This document shows positions 49,641-59,804 of a stretch of DNA of 64,000 bases, piece by piece (position 1 is the first letter of the stretch; each line of letters opens with the position of its first letter). The notes below the pieces were generated by a model. The model was not told the origin of the DNA and searched no databases. It saw nothing but the letters and a program-made list of their open reading frames with translations. The stretch comes from Selaginella moellendorffii (lineage: Eukaryota; Streptophyta; Lycopodiopsida; Selaginellales; Selaginellaceae): contig NW_003314297.1 of NCBI RefSeq assembly GCF_000143415.4, forward strand, positions 1 to 64,000, in the 5' to 3' direction. The position numbers and the translations under genes are program-made.

Positions 49641-50467
49641 TCATCCTCAAAACCCTCACTCGCCAGGAATATCCATAGAATATGTTTTCCCTAATTAATT
49701 AAACATTAACTCCCTAAACTTGAGCTAAGTACCACTATTTTATATAAGCAGGGCAAAAAGGGGAAGTTCTCAATTAGTGCAGGATTCCTCGTTAAGATCC
49801 TTCGTTTTGCTGATCGGACAGCCTGCTGGATGGCTCTTCCGTCCTGCTGTTGCGTGCCTAAGCTTCTGGATCTCAGCCGGCGATATACATCATACTGTCG
49901 TGGATATTAAGGACATGGATCTCTCTCTTTTCTTCTAGATATGCCCTGCTAACATTCCACAAGAACCAGCTAACATGGTTTGTAAGATCCTTGGATCAAA
50001 CCATGTTCCTGCGATGAGGATTGTAAGAGATAGCGGCTCTAAAAGCAGCTTTAAATGTCGAGTTAACTTCTACTTCTAGAGGGGGATGACCCTCCACATC
50101 GATCATGTTTTCAATTTTCCTAGTTTTCTTAAGATGTATGTGGCACCAGGGACTTGAAAAAGCATTCCACCAAAAGGCGAAAACTTCCGGGAAGAATTAG
50201 AGAATCTGCATCATTCGCACCTCTACCAATATTTTCGTCCGGGTCTTGCGCACACAAAGAAAACTTCTAAGAAAAAAGAGGCCTTGCCATATAAATTACC
50301 AGAGACCTCACGAATTCTATGAACCCCTTCCAGAGATCAAAGCTATTGAATTGGAGAGAAACGAAAGCTTTGATGCCGTATCTTGAAATGCATGAATCCA
50401 AGCGCTGCGATTTCTAGAGAGATGTTACGCGCAATCCATCTTACTTTACGTTGTTTTCAAGATGCCT
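49641..50467. other. No gene seen
   Basis: Mixed-composition DNA without ORFs or splice patterns that I can connect to a product. Confidence 0.5.
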
Positions 50468-51690
50468 TCACGAGCTTCCTCCGAACTCGACAATCACTAC
50501 TCGTATGTCGTGATTGTCGTCTGTGTTGCATTCAGAGTTTCTAGAGCTGATCTTTACATCGACGAGGTGTTTAAAAAGTGGATCTTCTTCGCTTGCTTGT
50601 TTGAAGGCTCCCTGTATACAGGACCGAAACCTCTGAGAACAAATCGAGAAAACATACCGGTGAAGTTTCAAAGCCACCTGGAATTTCGACAAGCACTCTT
50701 TCAAAGGCTTTGAGGTGCAAATTCCGGCCAGCAAACTGCAGAGGATCAAAGTGAGAGGCAAATAATTCCAGGACCCAACATTGCCTGGTTAATTGTGAGA
50801 CCTTTCCCCGATGATTCTACCAGGGAGTCTCATATCTAGGCCATGTTTGTTGGAAGCTTTTAGATTATTCTCCAAATGCGGTCCAGCAAGTGAATCCTGA
50901 AGCCCAGGATTGTCAACTCGAGCATCCTTGGCAAGCGATTTATTGAGTGGAAGAAACATGGGTCCTTGGAGCTTTTGTTTCTTTTCCGATATTGCAAGTC
51001 TTGCTGTGGGAAAAGATTAAATCTAGGTACTGGAGTCACACTGGATAGGCTACCTTTCCAAACACATGCCCAGCAAGTTCGTTCTACTCGACGTGTTTCT
51101 TCAAGGTGATCAAAAGAACAAGAAACAGTCGCACTTCCATCATGTGATTGAGAAATGGAATCCCAATGTCGCACCAAAATCAGAACACATGAAGGCAGAA
51201 CTCAAAACCGTACAGAGTGCTGCTATAGACGTCGTCTCATGGAGTGGTGAGCTAGCAGACAACTATGATATTTTGAGAGTAGCCAGTGTATGAATCTATG
51301 GGTAGCTCATCGTTGTCCATAGGCCCAGTATCAGTGCAGCGCACGTAATCCATCCTTGGAAAGATAGGAGAACGTTTGCAATGCTGTAGATTTCCTCTTT
51401 TATAGGAACCCCTGGAACGTAGTGCCACTCGTAAAAGCGTTTGGCTTTCGAACCTTTGAAATGGACAAAGAAGTTGTCGTCCGGTATCTGTTGGCGGCCA
51501 TCAGTGCCCACAAACTCCTCCAGGCCTTTCAACGCGTCGAAGAACTCGATAGGCTGTTAAGTTTTCACAAGTAGACTAAACAAGATACACGAAAACTTTC
51601 ACTTACATCGGGGGTGTCCACTAGAACGTCGTTCAGGAAAAAGGAGGCGGTCTCCTAGTCCATGCTCCCTACAAAACCTGTCGGCTATAT
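50468..51690 (-). pseudogene. Small unassigned coding-like fragments
   Basis: On the minus strand a segment ending at 51296 (EFFDALKGLEEFVGTDGRQQ..., with a hydrophobic C-terminal stretch) is preceded by a good acceptor (cttaacag, about 51556) and donor (GAT|GTAAGT, about 51605). Upstream codons (FFLNDVLVDTPD) are interrupted by a TAG. A second open stretch at 50468-50761 is in the same orientation. I recognise neither; they look like remnants of a degraded gene. Confidence 0.3.
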
Positions 51691-51857
51691 TGCCAAAGGG
51701 TCTCGTCCAAGACAGTGTGCAACCCAAAGCGGTAATGAGGCCGCCCACCTTACCACACACACCACCATCGTCGCCTAATGCCTATGAAATGAATTTCTCG
51801 GCTGGTGCGAATAGGATGGCTATGGTGCAAAGCTCTTCAATCGAATGTCAGAACTGA

Positions 51858-52624
51858 ATGTCATCGATCATCGGAGCAGCAAAGTGGGTGTTCCTGGGGA
51901 GCAACATGAATTTCTCACATTTTGGGACTAACTTAGCTCACAGATTTGCGAAGTGGGGTCTCGAAGTCTCCGAGGAGAAGATCTCGCTGAAGACGCTCGA
52001 GGAGACGCTCGAGGAGACGCTCGAGTTTGTGCGGAAGCAGGGGGATTCCATGGTCAACATGGACCTCATGGATGCTTTCGAGGGCTACATGTCCGTTCTG
52101 GCTCGGGTTTCCTCAATGGATTTCCCACGATCTTCATCGACGAAGCTAATAAGCTGGCTAGCTGGACAAAAAGCGCAGAGGATGCTGCCAATCTGGAAGC
52201 CCTACTGATTTCCAAGCAGCAGAATGCGACTAACGTGGTTTTGGCTTCATCGTAGAACTTCTTCCTGTGTGGCCTGGAACCGATCCGTGGTCATAAGAAC
52301 GTCGTCACGGCAACTGTTGGTTACTTGAACGAAGAGGAGGCCAAAGAGTTCGTGGCAGTCCATAAGAGACTCGTTCGTCAACCGGGAGGGGCTTGGAGCG
52401 GAGGTGTTGGGATGACGTTTACGCACATTACGGGGGGTGCATTCTGCTGCTGGAGCCTTTCTGGACGTGGCGTAGGCTCAGAGCCTGGTGAAGTCTGCAA
52501 AATCTGGGAGGAGGAGAAGCAGCAGTGCATGGAGACGGCCCTAAACTCTGTTGCTCACACGCTGTCCGGGCTTCACTTTGGGTACCATCTGGACGATCTT
52601 GGAAGAACGTCGTGGAAGCCATGA
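51858..52624 (+). pseudogene. P-loop/AAA-type NTPase relic
   Basis: The plus strand shows FGTNLAHRFAKWGL, then after a frameshift PTIFIDEANKLASW (Walker B-like hydrophobic-DE), ISKQQNATNVVLASS, a TAG at about 52254, then FFLCGLEPI, NVVTATVGYLNEEEAKEFV. This order matches the middle of an AAA/STAND-like ATPase (Walker B, sensor-like strand, helical lid). Walker A is not visible. A short direct repeat ('gaggagacgctc') occurs near 52000. Broken by a frameshift and a stop; function is lost. Confidence 0.5.
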
Positions 52625-53121
52625 CAGGTGCTGAGTCCTGATGGAGTCGTCCCCTTCCACCAACTATCTCAGACTGTGTCTGAACCTAGGCTTGTATCCC
52701 CGATTTCTCACATTACAGGGTCAGGGACACTAAAGTGCGTCCTGGAAGTTGGCCTGTTGTCATGCCGGTCAGGAAAGCTCAACATCTGGGAATGAAAGCT
52801 CGAGGGCTACAATTTGGAAGAAGGATTGACAAATGATGAGCAAGAAACAAGTTAATAGACTTTGCATGCAGAGAAATCTGATTTGTAGAAAGTTTAAGTT
52901 GCATCCAGTATACTTGAAAAAGTTTTGCTCACTCTGCTCTAGCTTTATGCGATGCTTTGTCGATGAGTACATGTACCTTTTAGTTTTGATTCGCATTTTA
53001 CATGTCTTCATATTTACATCTCTCTAACATGCAAAACTTTTCAGGGGATCCAATCTCAATCCCTCTTTACGGATTGAAACTCCACCTTCATTCCATGATT
53101 CTGTGGACCAGACCGCATCAA
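52625..53121. other. No gene seen
   Basis: AT-rich sequence with only short ORFs; 3' flank of the pseudokinase gene. Confidence 0.5.
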
Positions 53122-54375
53122 TCAACCTTGCCCCGCCAGAGCGAGAAAGAAGGCTGGGTTCTGCAGCATATGGAGCACATTAGACATGGTCTGGTGCTGG
53201 GCGTGCTCGGGATCCAGGCACGACTTGGCGATCACCGCCAGCAGCATGAGCTCCTTGACGTGATCCTCGTCCAGCACCAGTGTCGGATCCACCAGCCTCA
53301 GGAAGGCATCGCGCTTCCCGAATTCCATCAGCGGCAGCGCCCTGTGCAGCCACGCCTCGCCGAATCCGTCGCAGCAGCTACTGATGTCCAGCCCCGACAA
53401 CAGGTCGAGCAAAACCTTCCCGTAGCAGTATATGTCGTACACAGGGAACACGTCGTTTCCGTACTGCTGCCGGCAGGCTTTGCCGAAGCTCCCCAGCCGG
53501 ACCTCGTACCCTTCGTCCAGGAAAACGCTGCTGGATTTCAAATCCCTGCAAGGCAAGACATCCATGGGTAAGGGGCAAAAGGTGGCAGGCCTAGCCCTAA
53601 AACCACGAAAAAGGTGGTAAGCTAAACCTTGATAAACCCTAATCTGGGATGAAACTGACCTGTGAATTACTGCCGGGGAGCAGTCGTGGTGGAGGAAGGC
53701 GAGGGCCTCGGCGACGCCAATCGCGATCTTGAACCGCGTGATCCAGTCCAGCGGCTTGGCGGATCCGGCGCTGGACGAGTCCGAGGACTCGCTCGTCTCG
53801 CCGTCGGAGGATTTGAATTCGTCGCCCCGGCGCAGCGCCGACGCCAGATCTCCGTTGGGCATCTGGCGCAGCACCAGCAGCATTCGCTGCGCATGCCCAT
53901 CCGCGCAATCGCCTCCTCCCCCTCCTCCGGCGCTGCTGCTGCTGCAAATGCCGATGATCTGGACGAACCTGTTGGCGCTGCTGCTGTGGCCCAGCCCCGC
54001 CAGCATCGCCACCTCCGCGTCAAACATCTCGCGGCTCTCCACGCTCTTGATCACCACCGCTTCCTTGCCGTCCCCGCCCAGGGTGCCCGCAAAGAGCCCC
54101 TCGCGGAGGAGATTGCCCTGCGCGAAGCCGTTGGTGGCCTGGTGGAGCTGCTGGTAGGAGAAGTCGCGGAGGACCTGGCGGAGGAGATTGGCCACTGAGA
54201 GCTCCGCCGCTGCCGCCGCTGCTGCGGTGGATGAAGAATCCGCGAGGATTGGTGCACTGCTGGACGATCCCGCGCCGTCCCGCCCTCCGTATCTGCGCAG
54301 GAGCTCGATGAGCATGAGGAAGAAGGCGAAGCCCAGGCCGCCAAAAACGCCCCACACGGCTAGTCTCACATCCAT
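53122..54375 (-). CDS. Membrane-anchored receptor-like pseudokinase
   Basis: Two exons (53660-54375 and 53122-53545) give 379 residues. The N-terminus is a single membrane segment (AVWGVFGGLGFAFFLMLIELL) with no LRR ectodomain, then a Ser/Ala linker and a kinase fold: FSYQQLHQATNGFAQGNLLREG, AVVIKSVESREMF (VAIK-like Lys kept), MPNGDLASAL, FLHHDCSPAVIHR|DLKSSSVFLD (HRD kept, catalytic-loop Asn replaced by Ser), then RLGSFG where DFG should be. The activation segment is very short with no APE. It therefore looks like a pseudokinase similar to the At2g16250-type receptor-like proteins. Such proteins act as scaffolds in membrane signalling. The 114-bp intron (53546-53659) splits HRD and has no in-frame stop, so retention would insert 38 residues. 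ATG 54375 begins directly at the membrane segment. Confidence 0.82.
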   Translation of the reverse strand: MDVRLAVWGVFGGLGFAFFLMLIELLRRYGGRDGAGSSSSAPILADSSSTAAAAAAAELSVANLLRQVLRDFSYQQLHQATNGFAQGNLLREGLFAGTLGGDGKEAVVIKSVESREMFDAEVAMLAGLGHSSSANRFVQIIGICSSSSAGGGGGGDCADGHAQRMLLVLRQMPNGDLASALRRGDEFKSSDGETSESSDSSSAGSAKPLDWITRFKIAIGVAEALAFLHHDCSPAVIHRSVSSQIRVYQGLAYHLFRGFRARPATFCPLPMDVLPCRDLKSSSVFLDEGYEVRLGSFGKACRQQYGNDVFPVYDIYCYGKVLLDLLSGLDISSCCDGFGEAWLHRALPLMEFGKRDAFLRLVDPTLVLDEDHVKELMLLAVIAKSCLDPEHAQHQTMSNVLHMLQNPAFFLALAGQG

Positions 54376-56259
54376 AAAGTTTCTCTCGCCGGGAGGAGAA
54401 AGCGAATGAGAAAGAGAGAGAGAGAGATCGAAGCTCGAGCGGGAGGAGTTTTGGGGATCAAAAATGCCGCTCGCGGGGAAATTTTCAGCTGCAATTGTCT
54501 GCTCTCACAGAGCGCGCGTCAGCAAGAACAACTCCATAGGAAAAACGTTTGGAATTTGAGGAATCTACACCAGAGTTGAGAGGGTAGTCCTATCCTATTT
54601 TCCTTTTCCTTCTCTAGCAGCAAATGCCCCTGAAGAAATCACAGAGCTACTAAAGCGGGGGAGAGAGAAAAAGAGGGAGGAAAAGAGCTGCAATTCTCAA
54701 GGAGAGAAAGCAACCCAAAGCAGACAGGATTCAATTCCTCTGCTGCAGTCTCTGCAGCACTGCATCAGCTAGCTCAGCTATCCGCAGCAGCCCATCTGCT
54801 GCAAAAGGAGAAAAGAAAAGCATACAACTGTAGGATCAATCACATTCTTAGAGGAAAAAAAGGAAAGAGAAAACAGAGGTGCAGGCATATTGAAAGAACT
54901 GCAAGATTGAGTACAAGGAAAAGGGAGCACACAAATCCTCCCTTGGGACCAAGGGAGTGTTTGTGAGAAGTAACACTTGATCACCAAAAACACTCTTGCA
55001 CCTGTAAGAGGAGTGGCCAGCAGAGGGACTATCAATATCCATCCATGTATGTAGTATGAGAAGCAGCAGCCAGCAGCCAGCAGCCTTACCTTACCTTACA
55101 CATTACAGACCCAAGCCAGCCATGCCTTCTGCAGAGACATTCAATGCAAAAACCTTTTTCTTCTTAATTTTTTTTGTCCTTTTACTGTGTTTTTGGTGGT
55201 ATGTTTTTCTTTTTTGCAGTTTGCAAATCCTCCAGCTTAAATACTGAGAAAATCCAAAACCCAGGTGGTTTGGTTGGCAAACAAAAGGGGAGAAGCTTCT
55301 CAACCTTGGGGACTAGTAATTCAATTCACTTCCCCGTGCTCTCGCCCCCAGAGGAAGACTAAACATTTTCTATCCCGTTTAGTCCAAGATGGATCATTAA
55401 GCGCACACATCTCTCAAGCCCAAAGAACACTGCTCTTAATTAAGTGTTGGAGAGCCCAGGACCAAAGACTACAAAGACTTTGGTGGATCCAATCTACCCT
55501 TTTCTTTTCTTCTTCTCCTCAGTCATCTAGAGAACAGAAGATCATAGACAAAAAAGAGAAGAAGAAGAAGAAGAAGAATGGTCATAGCCATGTGGTTGTA
55601 CTGTTCCAGTCCTTTTGTTTTGTGTGCATGTTGTAGAAAGAGTGTCTACAAATTAGATATGATAATTTGGAGAGATTTAAAGACAAGAGAGAGTTTGGCC
55701 TCTTTTCATTCGAGCACTGGGACATGCTTGCTATTGCAACTACCGAATTGGGTTTTAAATGCCAGAATTGAAACATACCACCGCATAGACAAAGCTTTTT
55801 TGAAGTTCACGAACAAGATGGATAGCTGGAAAATACTGGAAAATGCTGGAAAATGGAGCATATCTAGCATTTGCTTTTGACACATCCATTTCTAAACAAA
55901 CTCGGGTAGTTTCTAGCATGCTTTGCTTTCCCTTTCGCTCTTTCGCTATTGTCATGCGAATGCTTGCCGACCTTACGTAAGCCATCCAAATCATCGTCCA
56001 TCCTCTCAGCACCAGGACAATAAGTGTCCGCTTTCGAAAATTTCCGCAAAAGATTCCACCCTATCGTACGTAGAGGACAGCGTGAAGGACATCAGCTCGA
56101 CTACGCGTAAGTGGAGCCTCACTTTTTTTTTTCCTTCTCTTTTTTCCCTTCTGCTTGGCTTGGCATTTTTTGCCTGCCTAGCTCGCTTGTGTTGACAGAG
56201 AGAGCGCTGGCTCGAAGTTCCTGGGATTCTCTAGAAAAGGAAGGAAAAGAGGAAAAAAC
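54376..56259. other. Upstream region of pseudokinase gene; no separate gene seen
   Basis: The first few hundred bases are GA-rich (an agagag tract at 54411-54427), typical of a plant 5' leader. Simple repeats occur: CAGCAGC near 55070 and (GAA)n near 55557-55576. Several ORFs of 60-120 codons have no recognisable content. LRR exons for the pseudokinase were looked for on the minus strand and not found. Confidence 0.5.
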
Positions 56260-57129
56260 TTAGCTCAGATTCGAGTCAAGTCGTGAGCCAGGCCTCGACT
56301 GCCAATCCCTCTTCATTCTATACGCCTCCACCGCTTGGAGCCTCCGGCGCTCCTGCGAGACCAGCGATGGCCCAGCGGCATCTTCATCCTGGACACAACC
56401 GAAAAGAGCCACGTACTAAGTTGGAAATGGCTTGCACGGTTTCCAGGACACATACCTTCTTGCGCAGCCGAGGTAGCTTTGGGGGAGCTTGAGCAACCTC
56501 TCCAAACGTGACTTGTTCGTGCTTGTACAGTTGCTGGAGGCTGTGGTCTATGGCATCCAGCTGCTTTTGCTTCTTCTTTTCCTTCCTCTCCTTGAGAAAC
56601 CTGTGCCATGGTGTGGTCAGCATTGTGGCATTTGGAAGCTTTGCTTCTACAGCTTACTTCTTGCGTCGCTCCCGACTCTTGCCTCCAGCGTTCTCGGCTT
56701 TCAGCTTCTCGGCAAACTCGTCCAAGCCGGTGTTTCGCCTCCTCTTTTTGGATCCGGGCTTACTTGCATCAGCCGGAGTTTGATCGGTGGAAGGAGCCCC
56801 TACCGCATCTTTCTTCACTGTTGTTGCCTAGCAAGCAAAAAACACGAGTAAGTTCTAGCTAGGCATGAAAGAAAGCTACTTACATTCTCAACTTTGCCAG
56901 CTGATATTGGCTGCTTGCCTTGGAGACCACATTTTTAGAGGCAAAGTTTCCCAAGGAAAATCGACAAAGACTTACCCTCGCGAGGATCCATGAATTTCAT
57001 GATCGCGCGAAGCTTACTGGGAATCGCGTCCACATCCTTCATCACTGGCGGAGGCGCCAGCTCCAGACCTGTCCTGTGCGCCGCCTCATAGTTGTGCTGC
57101 CGCCTCCGCCTCGCTTTGCCCTTACCCAT
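56260..57129 (-). CDS. CCDC137-like nuclear/nucleolar protein
   Basis: Five exons (56976-57129, 56884-56918, 56658-56827, 56456-56600, 56260-56388) total 633 nt, 210 residues. It is strongly basic: MGKGKARRRRQHNYEAAHR at the N-terminus, then the conserved VDAIPSKLRAIMKFMDPREGK, a KKRRRN nuclear-localisation-like cluster followed by LDEFAEKLKAENAGGKSRERRKK, a coiled coil (FLKERKEKKKQKQLDAI), FGEVAQAPPKLPRLRKK and a C-terminal helix (SQERRRLQAVEAYRMKRDW). The 'P-S-K-L-R-x-I-M' and 'FGEVxxxPP' segments match the eukaryotic CCDC137 family, reported as nuclear/chromosomal; the plant role is unknown. Its ATG is 42 bp from the end of the next gene upstream on the same strand. Confidence 0.7.
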
Positions 57130-57170
57130 AAACCCTAATTCTCAGGCCAGACACAAAGTAAAAAAAAACT

Positions 57171-58125
57171 CTACACCATATGGATTTCACTGGAAGTGTC
57201 AATGCTGTGCATGGACGCCACGCACAGCGCATGAGGGGCGAAGAAAAAAATCGCTAAGAAGACCAAAACTCCCAAATCGGCTTCTTCTCCCACGGCAGGC
57301 AATCGGGGAACCATCACGTAGACTCTGATCGCACACCAGAGGGTGTAGAGAGCCGCGACTATGGCGATGGAAGCCAGCGCTCGAAGAGGCTGCGAATGAT
57401 TTGTCTTGATCGATCTAAAGAACAAAGAAAGAGAAAACTAAGTTTGATCGAAGGAGTTCTCGAAAGAACTTACCTGTTGATGTAGATGAAACTTGCAAGG
57501 AGTACACTGCAGAGCAGTCCCACAATCAAAACCGACATGAAATCGAGCGGAGCAGCGCCTTGCCACCACCCCGTGCTTAGAATCCACACAAGCATTTTCG
57601 TGTGACCATTTTCCTGCCACGGATTCTCACAAAACTCAAACTCGCGTTCTTAGATCTCGTGTGAATTACCTCGAACAAGTTGTCAAGAAAAAAATGTGAG
57701 AGACTCCCGGCCGCGATGAGGTACAAGCACTCTTTAGGCTTCAAGTGGACCTGCAAACACAACAAATAGCAAGGATAAGTAAGAAAGGAGGAAAAAAAAA
57801 CAAGCTTTACCCCGGGTAGTGTTGGAAGAAATCCGGCCTGGAGTAGAATTCTTGAAAGCTTGCTGTACATGAAACAGAGAGGAGCTCCCAGGATTAGTAC
57901 ATAGTACACTGGGTCGTGGACGTAGTCCATGGCTTTGGAGCCGAGAGCCCGACCAAAGCTGCTCGTCTGTGCAAGCCATTCGCAAAAGGAGCCCAAGTCC
58001 GGTCCGAGGAACGCATTGAGCGTGTAGACGAGACAGTGGTGCGAGGTGAAAGCTCCTCGCGAGAGATGCATCATTCCTGTACCCATGGCAAGTGTGTACA
58101 TGAGGTGAGGGCCTGGTCCAGGCAT
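57171..58125 (-). CDS. Conserved plant multi-pass membrane protein, function unknown
   Basis: Four exons (57811-58125, 57670-57750, 57474-57613, 57171-57414) total 780 nt, 259 residues. The start MPGPGPHLMYTLAMGTGMMH at 58125 is conserved in land-plant homologues I recall. Membrane segments are visible around YVLILGAPLCFMY, CLYLIAAGSLSHFF, FMSVLIVGLLCSVLLASFIYI, ALASIAIVAALYTLWCAI and VLVFLAIFFFAPHAL. Conserved polar motifs are TSHHCLVYTLNAFLGPDLGSF and SLSHFFLDNLFEENGHT, a His/Asp pattern that resembles YdjM-like putative membrane hydrolases. Whether it is catalytic is not known. Confidence 0.78.
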
Positions 58126-58251
58126 AATTCGCTGGAAAGCAGTGCCGGAGAGAACTTCACCTCATCACACACTGATGCCAAGAACCCTACTTGGTAGTCC
58201 TGGAAAAGTCGAGTTTCTGTGGAACTCAGAACTCTACCGGGGATTTACGTG

Positions 58252-59074
58252 TTAGTCGTCAAAAATTCCAAGCAAAGAACCTGCGATTCTTTGTTCGTCG
58301 GGAGCCGTAGCTTGGTCTTCCGAGTCTAGCCAGTCGGTAGAGCCGTTTAGTTTCTTTTGCTGCCGCGCTTGAGTGACTTCTTCCGGATTTGAGCATATCA
58401 GGCCTTGGCGACGGGCAGGACGGTCGGCAACGATGAACTTCTGGCCGTCTCTCTCACGTTCGGGAAAACCAGCCCATACTGAAAGAAAGGGAAGTGAGAA
58501 AACAGAGTTTTGTCATCGAACTTAAAGCACACTTGCCAGAGAAGTGGTGCAGGACGATCGACGCAGCGACTGTAACGTTTAGCGACGCAGTGCCGCAGCC
58601 AACTTGAGGTATGTAGGTGAAGAAGTCGCAAATCTCCATTTCCTTGGGCGATAAACCAGTTCCCTGGGACGAAACACATCTAAAGGTGATCGACGTTGAT
58701 CGCCAACAGGGAGCTCTCTAACCTCGTTACCAAGCAAAAACGCAGTGCTACGTTGGAATGGATGCTTGTGCACAGCCACAGCTCCCTCGGTTATCTCCAC
58801 TCCACAGATATCACAACCTATTCCCTTTGGAAGCCACACGTCAAGGAAGGAATGAAAAAATCATCGACCAAACCTTGAGATAATCCCTGGCCTCGAGGAG
58901 CGAATGGAAGTGCCGGAAGCGGACATGGTGCGCGGAGCCATGGCTGCCAAAGCTGTTGAAATCCTTCTTCCCGACGAGGATCATCTCCGAAACGCCAAAG
59001 GCCGTGGCGCTGCGAGCAAGCGTCCCAATGTTGTGCCGCTTTGCGACATTGTGTACCACAACATAGCACTCCAT
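58252..59074 (-). CDS. SpoU/TrmH-family RNA 2'-O-methyltransferase
   Basis: Four exons (58874-59074, 58723-58824, 58537-58663/4, 58252-58478), about 218 residues. SPOUT enzymes methylate ribose 2'-OH of tRNA or rRNA using S-adenosylmethionine bound in a knot. Motif 1 is near VVHNVAKRHNIGTLARSATA (Asn-Ile-Gly-x-x-x-Arg), motif 2 is STAFLLGNEGTGLS, and motif 3 is IPQVGCGTASLNVTVAASIV (Ser-Leu-Asn-Val), all intact. The third intron begins GC (CTG|GCAAGTG). Using it keeps the family-like continuation FSVWAGFPERERDGQKF and a C-terminal extension to TAA 58252. Reading without it would end prematurely at 58398. There is no transit peptide, so it is probably cytosolic or nuclear. Confidence 0.85.
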
Positions 59075-59804
59075 CCTTGTTGCCCTAAATCTCGAAGCTT
59101 AGCGATGATCGATCGATCTGACACGAGTACCCCACTTGCGCCAGGAAGACCTCTTCTAGAACAAGCATCGCATTCATACCGCTAGAGATCCATGCGCCTG
59201 TCACGCGGCACTAGTGGCGATGGCAGCGCAATCAAGAAGACCTAAATCCAAGAGGGAAAGAAAGAGAAAGAAATCGCCATCGCCGAAAGAACACACACAC
59301 ACCTCGTTTTCTTTGAATTATAACGTTTACCAATGTCACATCGTAACATGGATACTGTGCTACCAGCGCGCTATAAACAATGTAAGGGTGGCTGGTTTCG
59401 AACACCGTACCAGTTTGAAATTTTCCCTCCAAAATCTTGTGAACGTGGCGGCATGACAGTGGCGGGCAGTGAAAAATATGGTGGCTCCAAAATCTTTTTT
59501 TCTTTCGAAATATTTATACTGTTCTAGGCTACTCCGGAAGAACAGAACACAGGCTTCGATCATTCTCTAGGGCTTAAAGTACAGGAGAGATTTTGGGCGC
59601 GCTAGCGCCAGGATCGCCATGCCGCGGAAGACTGCTCTCTCGCGTTTCTTTCTCTGGCGCTGGCGCCGCGTTCTTCGCTACCGGTAGCGAAATCTGTAGC
59701 AGCATTGGCGATCCAGGCAAGGGAAACAAGATTGCTGCTCAGGGTTTGAGTGGTTGCGGCGCCGTGCAGCTAGATCAGGGTGGGATCGAGTGATTCCGGC
59801 AGGG
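59075..59804. promoter_or_regulatory. Divergent promoter region, SpoU / CIP7-like
   Basis: 730 bp lie between two divergently oriented start codons. An (AC)n stretch occurs near 59291-59302. No additional gene is supported. Confidence 0.45.

Noticed and set aside
58398-58480. SpoU C-terminus ending at TGA 58398 in the frame YGLVFPNV...
   Set aside because: The family-like continuation VWAGFPER lies in the frame produced by the GC-AG splice; the other frame is a shadow.
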